In this document: in pieces, positions 22,701 through 35,400 of the stretch
How the letters are laid out: every line of letters begins with the position of its first letter
Position numbering within the stretch: the stretch's first letter is position 1
NCBI GenBank assembly: GCA_905178155.1
Contig: CAJINV010000033.1
Location: forward strand, 22,736 to 86,735
DNA from: Amoebophrya sp. A120
Lineage: Eukaryota; Sar; Dinophyceae; Syndiniales; Amoebophryaceae
DNA: 64,000 nt
Reading direction: 5' to 3'
Program-made: the position numbers and the translations under genes
The notes under the pieces: model-generated
Told to the model about the DNA's origin: nothing
What the model saw: only the letters and a program-made list of their open reading frames with translations
Database searches by the model: none

Positions 22701-25700
22701 GCGCATAACAAGTTTTTCCTGTCATTGCAGACAAACTTGTGATGCTGTTTTCCCAAAAGACTTACACTAACACAGTTTTTTTCTTGGATATCCGCACGGT
22801 GTTCCCCGTCGTGACCGCCGGAAGTGGGGAGAAACAGACCATCTACCGGATAAAGTCCACCGACATGGAGTACAATTCCAACGTCGACGCGTTGACGGAG
22901 CAAGAAATAGAAAACCCTAAGTGGCTGCAGGTGATCAAGGAAAAACTGCTCTCCCTGCCCTTCCACGCGTGGAAGCTCCAAACGGACCAGTTTGACTTGC
23001 ACAAACTGCTCCCGGGCTTCCCCCAGGGCTTCCCGCCGGCCGAGTACGCAGCCGTGCAGGAAAAACGAGAACTGGCGCGATTTTTTATCTGGCAGCAGTA
23101 CGGGTTGTGGCTACGACGCCAGTCCGCGTATTGTGAGCGGTCCGGGACCGTGTACTGGAGCAAGTTGAAGCGGCCGTGTTTCAACGAGGGGCTGTTTGAG
23201 CACAGCAGTTACGACGTTTCGGACATTTTGAAGACCAGCAGCGTCTGGATCCCGGAGCAATTTTTGCAAACACCGACTATGACCGGCTCGGGCATGACAA
23301 ACACCGGGTCCTCCTCCTTCGCGGTGGCGAAAAAGAACGTGTACGACACGTACTCGGGTGGGGATAAAAGGTTCTACAACCGCGTCGGCACGGAGAAGGA
23401 CGGCGCGGTGAAACTAGTGCACGACTCGAAGCGCGACGGCTTTTACGGAGAGGGACACAACCCGGAGCGGTTGTCGAAGCTGATCGAGAGCAAAAAGCTC
23501 TTCAAGGAGCGCAAATACGACGACGTGCCCGCGGTGGCCTTCGACACGAGCCATTTACGGACCGCGGCCGACTGCATCCGCCTCAAGGCGGACTACGAGG
23601 CCGGGCGGGACGTGACGGGAAGGCAGCGGCGTGGTCTGCTGGAGGAGTCTGGTACTAGGAGCGAGGTGGAAGTACAACGACCCATCCCATTTACGAACAA
23701 CAACGTAGTTGTTGAAGATTTTTATCCGACGGAGGTGTCGAGGACGAGAGAAATAACGCGACAGGAAGATAAAAATTCACACCGCTTTCGGTCGTGGCAG
23801 GCCATCGGGAATTTGCAACTGCATCACCGGATGTACTGCGGATCCAACGACGCCATCTTTTTCGACGAAGCGGGTGGCGTCGGCCGCCACGTCAGCTTGA
23901 AAAAGTACCGAAACGCGTGGGACTTTTATCTCAGTCGGAATCGGGACGACCAATCAAACTCTTTTGAGGATACAGAGCCGAAAAGGGTAAAGCTCGACCC
24001 GTATTACAGTGTGGTGCAGGTGTTGCGGCAGGGGGACACGAAGATCAACGAGATCTCCGGGGCAGCGGTCATGTGGAGCAGCAACGAGTTGCTGACGTCC
24101 GATTTGCAGGTCATCAAGCGGTATCAAATGTAAAAATGTCTGGGTCTGGAAGGTTGGAACTTGTCATGCGAAATCTGAATCAGGCAAAAAACTGTGTTGC
24201 ATGATTGCCAAAAGTTGTGCACTTTTGACCTAATCGAGAGGCAGTTTCTCATGCAGGATAGGCATGAGAATGAGAAAGGTCTCGCAGAATCTGTCATGCT
24301 ATGTCCTACATACCACACCTCATGGGTCATGGAAAACCTGCATGCCAAATCTCGTAATCTTCCAGACCCAGACATTTTTACAATCCATAAGCGGTCCGAG
24401 CTGGAAAAGGCCCGGGTGCGGGAGTACAAACGGAAGTACGAGGGAAAACGGAATTCGGATGAGAACAAAGACGAAGCGAAAGACTTGCTCGGATTGATCT
24501 CTTCCATGGTCGGCTCGCTGTTCGGCTCTGGGGACAGCAGTAAAGAAGAAGCTTCATCCTCCGCCGATTCCGCGGCGAGTTTGGCAAAAGGCCCCGCAGG
24601 GTTTCTTATCGCGCCCACCGCGGTGTACACGAGCAACAGGCTGCTGCAGATTTTGGAAGACATCCTACAATACCCGGACTACTTCCTCTCGGGAATCGCG
24701 TTACCAAGGGACGTGGAGTCGCTGCAGTTGACGGATACTACTGGAATAAGGGACCGCGCCGGGGGGTCTTACTTCGCAGCGGATAATTTAAAAAATGCCT
24801 TTCCCTCCTCTAGAAATAGCCACAGCAAGAGCAGAAAGAAATCTCGTAGAAATTCCCGAAAAACTGCATCCAAGTCCACCTCTTCTGCGATCGTTGGCGC
24901 TGCGAAGCTGCAGTGGAACATGGTTTCCGTGGACGGGGAAACCGGCGAGCTGTGGCAGAACGGCACGAGACGGGTTTCGAAGCTCGATGGGGGGCCCAGT
25001 TTGCTCGTAGAGCTCGAGGAGGAACAAAATCATCTTCAACACAAAGAAGCGGCGCCAGCTTCCTCTACGATCCCGGGAGCGGAAGTAGATGCTACGACTA
25101 GCGGCGCAAGCGTCGCTTCGACCGTCGTAGCTGCGGGCGGGGAAGAACAAGGGGAAGCAGGAGTAGTACATGACGAGGCAAGATCTTCAGATTCACGACA
25201 AGGGGTGAACAAAACTCCCACCACGGTAGCCTCGACCGAAAATGATGCTCAGGTAGAAGAATCTTCCCAAGTGATTGTGCCGAAGAAATTCAGCAGAGCA
25301 GGATCAAAAAGTCACTCTGGTGAACCAACAAGCCCCAAAAATTCGTTGCTCGAAACCAACAGTCTGAACGACTTTCTGATCCAAACGGCCTACCTGCTCG
25401 GGTTCCTGGGCGAGGCGGCTTCGTACGACGACCAGGGCCAGCATCTCTCGGATTACAAGAACTTCGAACGGTTCTTCCAAACGGTGCTCGAGCAGCGGTC
25501 CATCGCGTTGTCGGAAGTGCTACGCGCCATGCGGGAGTACAAAGTTTTTGGGTACTATTCCCGCGAGTTGCTGGCAGAACATAGGAAAAGACAGAAAATG
25601 ATGCTGGAACAAGACCGCGGGAAGCAGGATAGTACTTCTAAGTGGGATCTTCATCATACACGAGTTGTAGAGGGAAGTAGAACATCAATATCGACACCAA

Positions 25701-27973
25701 GAAGAACTACTACTGCGTCTTCTAGTTCCTCTGCAGAAGGGGGAGAAGAAGACGGTGCAAGCGGGTCGGGATCGGACTACTCTTCAACGACAGGAGATGA
25801 ATCTACGGGGTCTGCTGGATCAGGGTCGTCCTCCGGCGTCGAGGGCAGTAGTAATTCAAGACATTCCGACTCCGTAGACACGGATCTTGGGGCGGATCTT
25901 CAAGCTGCCGCACCACCAGTCGCTCGCGAACAAGAAGAGAACGAGGCTGCTGGTGATGAAAGCAGGAACCCTACTAGAAGCGGCCCGGTGCTGTCCGTGC
26001 TCACGCCAGAGGATCTGGAAAAGTGCAAGCAGGAATCTTCGAACCGGCCCGATGGGAAGTGTACGATGACAGGTGAAGATTCCAGAACTACGCCCACTTC
26101 ACCTCAGCTCGCTGAAAATGGTAATAAAGCTCCTTCGGGATCGGGTCGTGCAGCTGTAGTATTAGAAGAGGAACATCACAGCCAGAACCCCTCTCACTCG
26201 ACCTACGAAGGAGCAGAAGAGGACGAGCGGATCAAAGTCATCGTAAAGCTTCTCGAAGAAAAGGCCGACCACTTGGGCCCGGCCGAGTGGGTGAAAACGG
26301 GCCAGCACTTTCAGGGCGCGTATTTCTGCGCGCAGGGGGAGACCCGGATGAAAGTGAGGTTCGAAAAGGTGACGCCAAAAACTGGAGTGGCAAGCATTTA
26401 CACGGAGGACCAAGACGCACCCTTGACAGAGTTGGAGGTACTGGCTATATCTTCAATGATTATATATAGATAATCGTCCTGGTCGTACTTTATTTTCAAT
26501 ACTAGATCGTGACGAGTACAACTCACAGTGTAGTTTGATTCAGCCCGAGCGTTCCTTTTGCAACCTGTTTGGTGTCTTCTTCCTCTTCACACGGTGAAGG
26601 TGAATCTCTATCATCTATTCATGATCTTATCGTGGTCCTACCAGTATTCCTTACGTTTCTCATTTTTATCACAGATCACCGCCCTTCTCTCTTTCGAGAC
26701 GGGTACTGGAATCAAAGGCAGTTTCACCCTGACCGGAACCGTTTTCCTGGACACGGGTATCATTCACCTGGACGGGAAGGAGTGGATCGAGCAGCCTGAG
26801 GGCTACAGCATGGTCGGGATCGTTGGCACGTTATCCTGAGTAAAAGCGTCCCCATCCCATAGTCAAGATGGGAAATCTGCTAGACAAAGCAGCCAGCTTA
26901 GGTTGTTACGCATGACACACTTGGCCTCGTAGTGTGAAAATCGTGTTTAGCTTGTTCAGCAGCATCACAGATCTAGCCTAGTATGCTGATCGGCGCATGA
27001 CAAATTCCAAAACGCGACTAGAAAACGCAGGTCATGGGGCTCCGCATGAGAAACATTTTGAGCATGCAGAATTGCATGACAGCTTCTATGGGGTTGGGAC
27101 GTGTTTACACAGGATACACGTTCTCCAGAAAACACATTGCGGGGAGGGACACCTTCATCAACTACATCGCCGCCACCGTGACCGCGGATTTCTGCGACTA
27201 CGCACGGGCGACCGACGAGTTTATCCCGTTAGAACTGGCGGTATGAAATGCAAAAGCATCGTACTAGTATAAATCGCATGACAAATTTCCTCAGCATGGG
27301 AAATGGAATCTGTGATGCTGATTGACCTTAGGAAAAAGATTTGTAATGCATAACTGCAATTGCTACGAGTACGATGCTTTTGCACTGGATAGGCGGAAAA
27401 AATCACCCCGGATAACGCCGACGAGGAACTCGACGACACCCGTATCACAGTGAAAAACGCCCCCACCCCCGAACTTGGGAGCATTTGTATTGCAAACCTT
27501 TCCAAATGAAACACTCGCCCTCTTGCATCTATCAGCATCACAGATTTCCGATCGTGAATAGCAAACATTTGTATTGCAAAATATCCCAGCAAGAGCGACG
27601 CTCGTCATGCAAGCGATGCGACACACGCCTAGCCTCTGCATCAGAAAGGTTCATCTTCATACTCCTTTCATGCATGACAAAAAATTTTCATTTGGAAACT
27701 TCGCATCACAAATTTTTGCAACTTTGGGGGTGGGGGGCACTTTTCACTGTAATAACCCGGCGGATTGTGCGCGCCATGCACTGGGAGCTGACCCGCCTGC
27801 GGCGTCGCTGGGGCAGCAAGCTTTCAACCATGTTCTCGGATATGCGGGCGGCGAAACAAGAGAAAAGCTCCGCCAAAGTCCTGTTTATGGACAGCGACGG
27901 TGGATCCTCGAAGGGGGGGAGCGCCGACGCGGCGAGTAACCTTTTTTCCCTCGTGAGCGACCTGCTGCGGTGA
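13740..27973 (+). CDS. Giant multi-exon protein of unknown function (about 3,378 aa)
   Basis: Exons: 13740-13815, 13914-14482, 15071-15504, 15730-16863, 17212-17617, 17781-18340, 18670-18718, 19046-21363, 21677-22329, 22550-22581, 22796-24121, 24395-26437, 26675-26831, 27122-27241, 27397-27442, 27760-27973. All phases agree and the sum is 10,137 nt. A hydrophobic segment (LPLYAPLLFLLLLHLGGL) near the N-terminus suggests a membrane anchor. Large Ser/Gly/Glu-rich linkers separate folded-looking blocks rich in Trp/Tyr, such as FGAQKYYIRFGPRNHFRKG, YNDWWAKNAMFREEEEAGY and HHRMYCGSNDAIFFDEAG. Near the C-terminus a beta-rich module reads GAYFCAQGETRMKVRFEKV, then FETGTGIKGSFTLTGTVFLD and KEWIEQPEGYSMVGIVGT; it spans three exons. 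I recognise no named family. Clear GT-AG introns: 13816-13913, 14483-15070, 17618-17780, 26438-26674. The others are introners. Start chosen for the coding signature after 13740; the terminal stop TGA is at 27971. Confidence 0.75.
15505..15724. mobile_element. Introner, diverged TIR, TSD CTCGG/CTCGA
   Basis: The arms around CTTATTTCTGCC and its partner (reverse complement CTTATTCCCGCC) form an imperfect inverted repeat. The flanks differ by one base. Excision joins TVEDL to AAMQLMQLMEGAF in frame (middle residue Gly). Confidence 0.6.
16864..17211 (+). other. Intron with decayed introner ends
   Basis: Weak TIRs (CATTGATCACTG against reverse-complemented CACTGATCGCTG) lie just inside CACGTTT repeats at 16880-16886 and 17212-17218. 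Cutting at that repeat breaks the frame. The GT at 16864 with AG at 17211 joins NPTAFMR to TFENGIRF in frame. Confidence 0.45.
18341..18664. mobile_element. Introner, family 3, TSD CTGGA
   Basis: 324 bp, starts TATTACACTGAAAAATGCCC and ends GCATTTTTCATCGTAGTA. CTGGA is exact at 18336-18340 and 18665-18669. Excision joins KPKHLD to PQLSTFYLANL. Confidence 0.92.
18719..19040. mobile_element. Introner, family 2, TSD TGTCC
   Basis: 322 bp, starts TATTGAAAGGAAAAACTCCC and ends GGATTTTTCTTCACAATA. TGTCC is exact at 18714-18718 and 19041-19045. Excision joins LQEDLS to TQMLYHRG. Only a 49-nt exon (54 nt including the TSD copy) separates it from the previous introner. The interior is the reverse complement of 4855-5176. 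Confidence 0.93.
21364..21676 (+). other. Introner-derived intron now fitting GT-AG
   Basis: TIR arms share AAGCTGCACACCT in inverted orientation (5' arm from 21369, 3' end GCTTGATA at 21675). The TSD has diverged (GTTCG/GCTCG), and cutting at it gives the wrong frame. GT at 21364 and AG at 21675-21676 restore frame (DYPREN-SAAAGGNTSF). Confidence 0.6.
22330..22544. mobile_element. Introner, family 4, TSD TAACG/CAACG
   Basis: Starts TATCCAGGAAAAAAACTGTG; its inverted partner is CACAGTTTTTC... ending TTCTTGCATA. Excision joins GWFYHN to DLKYQYDAFLR. It is paired with the next element across a 32-nt exon. Confidence 0.85.
22582..22790. mobile_element. Introner, family 4, TSD TCCGC
   Basis: 209 bp, starts TATGCAAGAAAAAAACTGTG and ends CACAGTTTTTTTCTTGGATA. 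TCCGC is exact at 22577-22581 and 22791-22795. Excision joins DAFLR to TVFPVVTAG. Confidence 0.93.
24122..24389. mobile_element. Introner, family 1, TSD AGCGG
   Basis: Starts TATCAAATGTAAAAATGTCT and ends ATTTTTACAATCCATA. AGCGG is exact at 24117-24121 and 24390-24394. Excision joins LQVIKR to SELEKARV. The interior is inverted relative to 45117-45376 and 52518-52779. Confidence 0.93.
26832..27116. mobile_element. Introner, TSD CACGT
   Basis: Starts TATCCTGAGTAAAAGCGTCC; the 3' end GGGACGTGTTTACACAGGATA is its inverted partner. CACGT is exact at 26827-26831 and 27117-27121. Excision joins SMVGIVGT to FSRKHIAGRD. Confidence 0.92.
27242..27391. mobile_element. Introner, family 5, short, TSD GGCGG
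   Basis: 150 bp. TATGAAATGCAAAAGCATCG pairs with CGATGCTTTTGCACTGGATA. GGCGG is exact at 27237-27241 and 27392-27396. Excision joins EFIPLELA to EKITPDNAD. Confidence 0.92.
27443..27754. mobile_element. Introner, family 3, TSD ACCCG
   Basis: Starts TATCACAGTGAAAAACGCCC and ends GGCACTTTTCACTGTAATA. ACCCG is exact at 27438-27442 and 27755-27759. Excision joins EELDDTR to RIVRAMHW. Inverted relative to 32643-32948. Confidence 0.93.
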
Positions 27974-29419
27974 TACTTATCTGAGAATTATATCAGCGAC
28001 AAGGCTTGTTCCACATAGTAGCTCTGGAATGGTTGAAAGTTTGGTAAAAGTATCCGTATATGACCGTGTTTTACTTACTTATTTTGGTTTGATGACTTCT
28101 TTGTTTTGTGCTTGTCATATAAATGCGCGTATCAATCAGTTTCAGTACTTGAAATTAGATTTAGAAATGAAAAAGTAGTAGTCCGATATTGGCAGTTGGA
28201 GAAATACACGAAATGCAGCCTCTGTCGACATGGACATGTGCGGTGGGTGCCTAATTTCGCACGTAGTGCATCGATTTTTTGCAGTCGATGAAAACACAAC
28301 CCGACGACAGATGGAAAGAATGGAAATGACTTGCTTGTTGTCGAGCTCGAGTCTCATGGTCAACACGCGATGATCATAAAATATTGACAGGAAGTTCATC
28401 TCCCACTAGTAGTAGGCGAAATCGAAATGTTGATGGTTCAAAAGCTCCGGTACGAAAAAAATTACCCTGGCAGTACCGAAAATCATTTGAAAATTTTTGG
28501 ATCCTATGATCCCGCTCTCTCTCTTGCGAACGAAATATGTTCGGAAACAAGATGTTACCTCATTAAAGCATCACGAAATGCTTGGCCTCGTCGATGCATG
28601 CAAATCATTGCTGTGAGAAGTGCTGCACTCGGTGCTGTTTTTACGGCCCTGAAGGAGCAGACGAAACTCATTTATTATTTCACGTACAGATCCAGTTCCA
28701 GGCTCCTTTCGATAGTGACACATAGCAAGTCGGTGTCGGTCAAATTATAGTAATGTCAAGACAGAAAAGCTACATCCGAATCGCAGCTTTCGGTTCTGCA
28801 TCTGCATTGTCGTGGACACGCATGGATGGATTGCGATTGCTGAAATTGCCGATGATTTGAAATGGTTGTCGGTTTGAGAAAACGTAAATGGATTATGTCG
28901 GTCGTGGTTTTTTTTCTGGATCGCCATAGGAAGATCTCAATTTGTTTCTGCAGTATGAAAATGAAAATGTAAGAGGAATTTTTGAGCTTGCAGCACGAAG
29001 ATTTAGACGCTATGTCAATCCGTTTCTCTCTCGTTTCCATACCCACAGGACCCTACCATCGAGTTTTTATTCATCTTTCCCAGTAGTGTGGAAAAACAAT
29101 CAGTAATTTTTTCTAGCCTCTCTCTGTATAATAGTTTGATTTTGTTTTAAAGAGACTTGTAGTCGCAAGTAGGTTTTCAAGCCTCTATCTTCAGTGGTTG
29201 AGTACATGATCGTTCTATAGTCGGTGTGTTATCTTCTGAACGCCAACACATTTCACTAAACGACGACACAATTAAGTAAAGCTACGACCTGAGTCCACAC
29301 AAATGCAAAAATCTTCTCGTGTATCTACTTCTTACAGGTGCAGTATTTTGTAAAAAAGTAGATTGCGCAAGTGCGATACTTCACTAAAAAAAAATTAGAA
29401 TAACTCATAAAAAAGTAAT
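27974..29419. other. Intergenic, giant gene to glutaminase
   Basis: AT-rich, no supported exon. Several A/T tracts, including a T run near 28905-28915 and A-rich sequence just before the glutaminase ATG. No element ends or RNA gene seen. Confidence 0.4.
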
Positions 29420-32400
29420 ATGAATCCCACTGCCTCATCTGAAACCGCCGACAAGAACGCCCGGACCTACCTGCAGACAGCTGGCTCAACGAATTATGGG
29501 GCGGGAAACAAGTCGGCAGGGCCAATATCAGCAGAGGCTACTTCAGCTTCTAGGCTCCTCCCGACGCAAAGCAGTGTGAGTGCCGCCTCAGCGATCCCGG
29601 CCCCGATAGAGCGCGCGGCTTCACACCTGCGGCCGACTTTATCCGTTTCCCACAAAAATACGAACCTGCAACAACAGAACAACCATGGGACGCAGAGCTG
29701 GGCGTGGTCTTGGGCACGGGGGTCGACGACGACGGCGGGGGGCAATCATGCTGGTGCAGGAGCTGCGGCACATCTTGCTCACGAAACAGGCATAGGTCAC
29801 ACGGCGGACGGAGCGGCAACACAGAACGGAGTGGTCGGTGGAGCGCATGGACCACATCATGCTCTTCCGCCGGCGCATGGTGGACAGCAGCACCAAGAGT
29901 TGCACCCGCCGCAAGTACAGGAGCAGCAGCAGCAAAATGGTACAAGTACAGGGCAGTTTCAGAATCAGAAGGGCAAAGGAAAGCAAGGCAGCTTTTCATC
30001 TGGTGGAGCAGCTACTTCTTCCAAGAATTATACGGCATCGGTCCAGCGGGCCGACACGTTCAACAGTGAGAGCCACGATCATCAAACTGGCGGCCACAGC
30101 GACGACGACGCGGTGTGGGTGCAGAACATTTACGAGTTCATGCTGGCGCTGCAGGAAGACGCAGACTTCCGGAAGCAGGTCGACCTCCCCCCGCTTTCCT
30201 CTTTATCCCGACTTTCCTCCCAGCAGCCCCAGGACCCCCCGCAGAAGACCAAACGCGGGCGGCACAAGGTCGAGGCGAGTGCGTTTTTCCGGTATCTGCG
30301 GACGAAGGGAATACTCGATGACGACAACCGCGTGTTCCCGGTGCGGGTGCGCGCGAAGCAGGTTTTGGACTGTCAGAAGCGCGGCGGAAAGTGGTTCGAG
30401 CTGTACGCCGCGGAGGAGCGGCACCAGCTGCAGAGGGCCGCGAGCTCCCTCGGCAGTCGGTCACCGGCATTGTCTTTCCGCAGTAAAAACAGCGCGGAAA
30501 ATTTCGGCAGGGACAGTCAGTTGAGCTACGCCAGCGGCAGTTTATTTGGGAACAAGTATGGGAGTAAGGACGGGCAGTTCACTGGAGACACGAGCAATCT
30601 GGAGGACGGAGAGGCGACATTTGTCTTGCAGGGGTTCCCGAGCGTCTCCACCGCGGGGGGCGGGACAATCTCTATTGCACATCAACAGCCCTCGAGTACA
30701 TCAAAACTGCTACAGGACGATCATGACAACAACTATTTCAGTGCCGCCACGCTGGAACTACGACCTGAACCACAGGCGCAAGCAGTAGACTACCCGAATT
30801 TATTGCAGCAAACGGAGGAAGATGTTGTCGAGGGGGAGCAACACTTACTCCTGAAAGACGACAACAAAACCTTCTTCGCGGAAATGACGGATGACGACCG
30901 GACGCCCCTGACATTAGCGGAGGAGAAGGATTTGCTGTTATCCCAAACCGAGTTCATCTTCATTGTCCGCGGTTCGCCGGAGATCATCGCGCGGGCCTGC
31001 GCGAACGATTTCGTGATGAAAGACTTCGACGACTTCCAGACCGATTGCTTCCAGATCTACCAGGATCTGAAGGACCACTGCAAGGGGGCGAAGGCCTCCT
31101 ACATTCCGCAACTGCAGTCCCAGAACGAAAACTGGTGGGCGGTGGCCGCCTGCACGGTGGACGGACAGCGGCTGGCGATCGGAGATTTTGCGATCGAATT
31201 CTGCCTGCAATCCTGCTCCAAAACCATCACGTATGGGGCGGTGTTGGAGGGGGTGGGTGTGGAGCAAACCCACCGGCACGTCGGGTGCGAACCGAGCGGG
31301 ATGATTTTCAACGCACTCGCGTTAGACCGGAACGGGTTGCCGCACAACCCGCTGATCAACTCCGGGGCGATCATGTGCGCGGGGATCTACTTCGCGGCGG
31401 CCATCGAGCGGAAGATGGAGTCGGCGAAAAAGATGGAGGAGCAACAGCAGCTAGAGATCGAGCGGAGCTTGAAGGGAAGCTTCGACGAAGAGATGAGTCA
31501 AGATTTAGTACTAGAAAATGATCAGAAGCAAGAAGATGACACGACACTAGAAGATGAAGAGGACAACAGTAGATCCGAGACGTCTTTCCCCGCCTTTAAT
31601 ACGCTGCCGCCGAGAAGCAAATCCTGCCCGGAGCATGTGATGCTGGAGGGGAAGGCGAACAGCTGTTCCTCCGTGCTGGAGGAAGGCGTGCATCTTGGAA
31701 AGGAGCATAATGGAGCTGCAATCAACATCAAAAACGGTATCGTGGACGTCGGCCCTTCATTAGGTACGATGACCGGAGGTGCTGGGTTAACGAATACGAC
31801 CGCAGCTCCTGCTCTATCGACCGACGGCTCCTCCGACCACGGTTTGAAATTGGAGAGCAAAGCGTTTACGTTTGCCTCTACGTCCCAGGAGTGGACGGTG
31901 ACCAATCCACCTCCCGGGGCAGCAGGAGCTTCTGTTGAGGAATCATCTTCAATGGGATCTTCGAGTACAGCTCGTCCTCGTGCTGGAACTACAAATGATG
32001 TCAACAAAGCGAGCGTTGAAGGTTTTTACACCAACAAGCCCCTAGTACTTCCCACCCTCCCCTACGGTGGGGGTTTCGGCCTAGATTCGGAGATCACGAC
32101 AGACATGGACCAGCAACCACCCCCGCCACTCAGAAAAAGGCACACGACGCACGCAGATGGCGTTCTTTTGTCAGCAGGAACGTCAACTATGACGTCCAGA
32201 GGAAATAAGAGAACAGAAACGGAAAGAAATAAAGGGCAAAATGGCGCGAGCAGTGCGGAGGAACCACCGCCCACAGGTCGTGACAATATTAACATGAAGA
32301 TTGCGAACAGCAAAACCAACACTGGTTACCAGCAACCGCACCAACCTTCCGGAACAGAAATGCGAAATAGAATACAGATGAATCCCGAGATAAATAACGT

Positions 32401-35400
32401 TGCCAACGGGAGTACTACTACCGGTCCCACCACTGTCGTTCATCCGGGGGAACAAAACAACAATAATAGAGACAATAACAACGAAGACGACGATGATGGT
32501 TTGCTGACGGACATTCCGAAAATCATGATCGAGTTCATCCAAAACTTGTCAAAGGACGAAAACATGAATTGCTCGTCTCTCGCCGAGGCCTCAGGCCTGT
32601 CCATCGAGCAGGTTTGGAAGATTCTGAAGCGCGGGAATGTGGTATCACAGTGAAAAATGCCCCCCACCCCTGAAATTGCAAGAATTTGTGATGCGAAGTT
32701 TCCAAATGAAAGCTTTTTGTCATGCATGAAAGGTGTACGAATCTTTCTGATGCAGATTCTAGTCGTGTTTTGCATCGCTTGCATGACAAGCACCGCTCTT
32801 GCTGGGATCTTTTGCAATGCAAATTTCTGCTATTCACGATCGGAAATCTGTGATGCTGATACACACAAGAGGGCGAGTGTTTCATTTGGAAAGATTTGCA
32901 ATACAAATGCTTTCAGGTTCGGGGGTGGGGGCATTTTTCATTGTAATACGTGGACTACCTGAACACCCCGGGCACGAACGTGTACCACGAAACCCCGGTA
33001 TCAAAAGGAAAAATCCCCCCTCCCCATATCAAAGCGGAAATCTGTGATGCAGATTTGTTGTCACAAATCAGCTTTGTCATGCTACACGGGAAAAGATGCG
33101 GACTGTAGTGCTGGGTGGCGTGGGGGAGCCTTGCATCTTCAGCATGATAGGAGGCAGCTGAGAGTGGGCAACAGCATGACAAATTGCCTGCAAACGAGAC
33201 CACGACTGCGGCTCTTGGCCTTCTAGCATGGCAAGTCGATTTGGTACCTCAAATCCTGCGTCACAGATTTCCATTTCGATATGGGGAGGGGGGATGTTTC
33301 CGTTTGATACCCGGGTGGGGTGCCGGGAAGGGTGTTTGAGCCCTGGAACGAGGCGGAGATGCTGGAGTACGAGGAAAAGGAGCTGGAAATGCAAAGGTTG
33401 CTCGGTCTGGAAACCGACACGCACAATAATTTTGACGACGTTTACGATCATAATTTTTACGGCGACGAAAATAATCCTTCGACGAACAACAAGTCAGTCC
33501 CAGCGTCGACGCATGCGTTGCGGAGGCGGCACTCGAAAGAGAGGATGGGGCGGAGAGCAAACCGGAGGGACTCCTTCACGGCAGCAGGAGGGGGGAACAA
33601 TGAACTGAGTGTGAGCCCCCCGGCGAGGGGTGGAGCGTCGAATCTCCAAATAAATGCGCGGAACAAGAAAAGCCAGAACGCAGCGCGGGCGAGGAACATC
33701 CAGCTTGCAGTGACAAAATCGAAGGAAACGAAAGACGGTTCATCTGCCGCTCTGAAGCAGGAGCAAACGATGAAAAGTAAGAACTCGACAGCCAAATCGA
33801 ACAATTCTAGGTACAACAATAGTAACGAGCGCGCCGCCAGTCCGGAACAAGACTCTTCAGCTACCGGAAAAATGTCAAATGCTGCGCTCGTGCACCACCC
33901 GAACAATTATTCGGAAGCAGACAACTACGAGAGCAACAGTAACCGGCCTTCTACAGCCCTGTCGCAGTCCGGCTCCGAGCAAGTCGTGTTTTCGCCGGAA
34001 TCGCGGACCGCAAGTGCAACGTTCGATACGGAAGTACTAGACGTTGGTAGTTCATCTTCGCAACAACTGTTGTGCCAAAACGCGGTATCAACCGCCGTTC
34101 CAACGCGTAAGCCGAAAATCGCGTCGGCGAGCAGTCCGCAACTGAGTCCAATCCGTGGCAGGTCGCCGGAGAAGAGGGGAGCAGGAGCAGGTGCTGTTGT
34201 TCCGACGGTGAAACTAGCTAACGGCGAAAATGTTGATCATGATCAGAAAATAAACACAAAGGACCACAATCCGAATCTGCTGCTTTTAACCACCACCGCA
34301 GCGGACGACCACATGGGCCACCAGCAGCACAGCGGAGATGTTGTTGTTCAACATGATCACTCTGTTGGCAACAACTTCCATTTGAGCAGTGGGGATAAAG
34401 AAGTATTAAAGCCTACTTCAACGTCTCAGACGAACAAAGGAACAGAAACCTGCAAGAAGCAGCTTCCCGTTGTCCCGCAACATGATCTTCACAACGGGAC
34501 TACCACCAGCACGACAAAGACAGACGACAGCACCTCCAGTGACAACAACAATAATGGTTCCCCAGACCGCAACTACAGCACAAGAACCCAGAACCTGTCT
34601 GCTCGCAACGAGGATCACAGCTCGGCGTCTTCCTCCGTCGGAGTGCTCGATAATCAGATTATTAACAATGACGATGATGTAGCATTAAATCCCCCACAGG
34701 TCCTCGTGGACCAGAACCCCATGAACACGCTCGGCGACTACGTGGACCAGTGCCTCCGCGAGATCCAGCAAATGTGGTCCCGCCTGGGCGGTCGGCGGAA
34801 GGTCGGGTACGACGAGGACGTGTTTTTGTCGGAGGCGAAAACCGCGGACCGGAACTTCGCGCTGGCGTATTACTTGAAGGAGAACCGAGCCTACCCGGAT
34901 TTAGTGAACGGTTCCCACTGCGGACGCGACTCGCTGGTCAATGAGGTGCTGGACTTCTACTTCAAGCTCTGCGCGCTCACCGTCGACTGCGAGACCCTCG
35001 CGATCGCCGCCGCGACGCTGGCGAACGGGGGGGTGTGTCCGACCACCGGGGAACGGGTTTTGAAGACGGAAACCGTGAAGCACATTCTCAGCATGATGTA
35101 CAGCTGCGGCATGTACGACTACTCGGGCGAGTTCGCGTTCCGCATCGGCCTCCCGGCGAAATCCGGCGTGGCGGGGGGTATCATGGTGGTCGTGCCGAAT
35201 TTGCTCGGCTTCGCGACCTTCTCCCCCCCGCTGGATAAGTACGGCAACAGCGAGCGGGGCCGCGAGTTTTTCTCTCGCCTGATCAACGTGCGCAGGTTCC
35301 ACAATTTCGATATCACCGAGTCCGGGGGCGGCTTTGGAGGAGGAGGTGCCGGAACAACGAGTACGGGAGGTGGCGGTGCTAATATTTCTGCCGCAATAGG

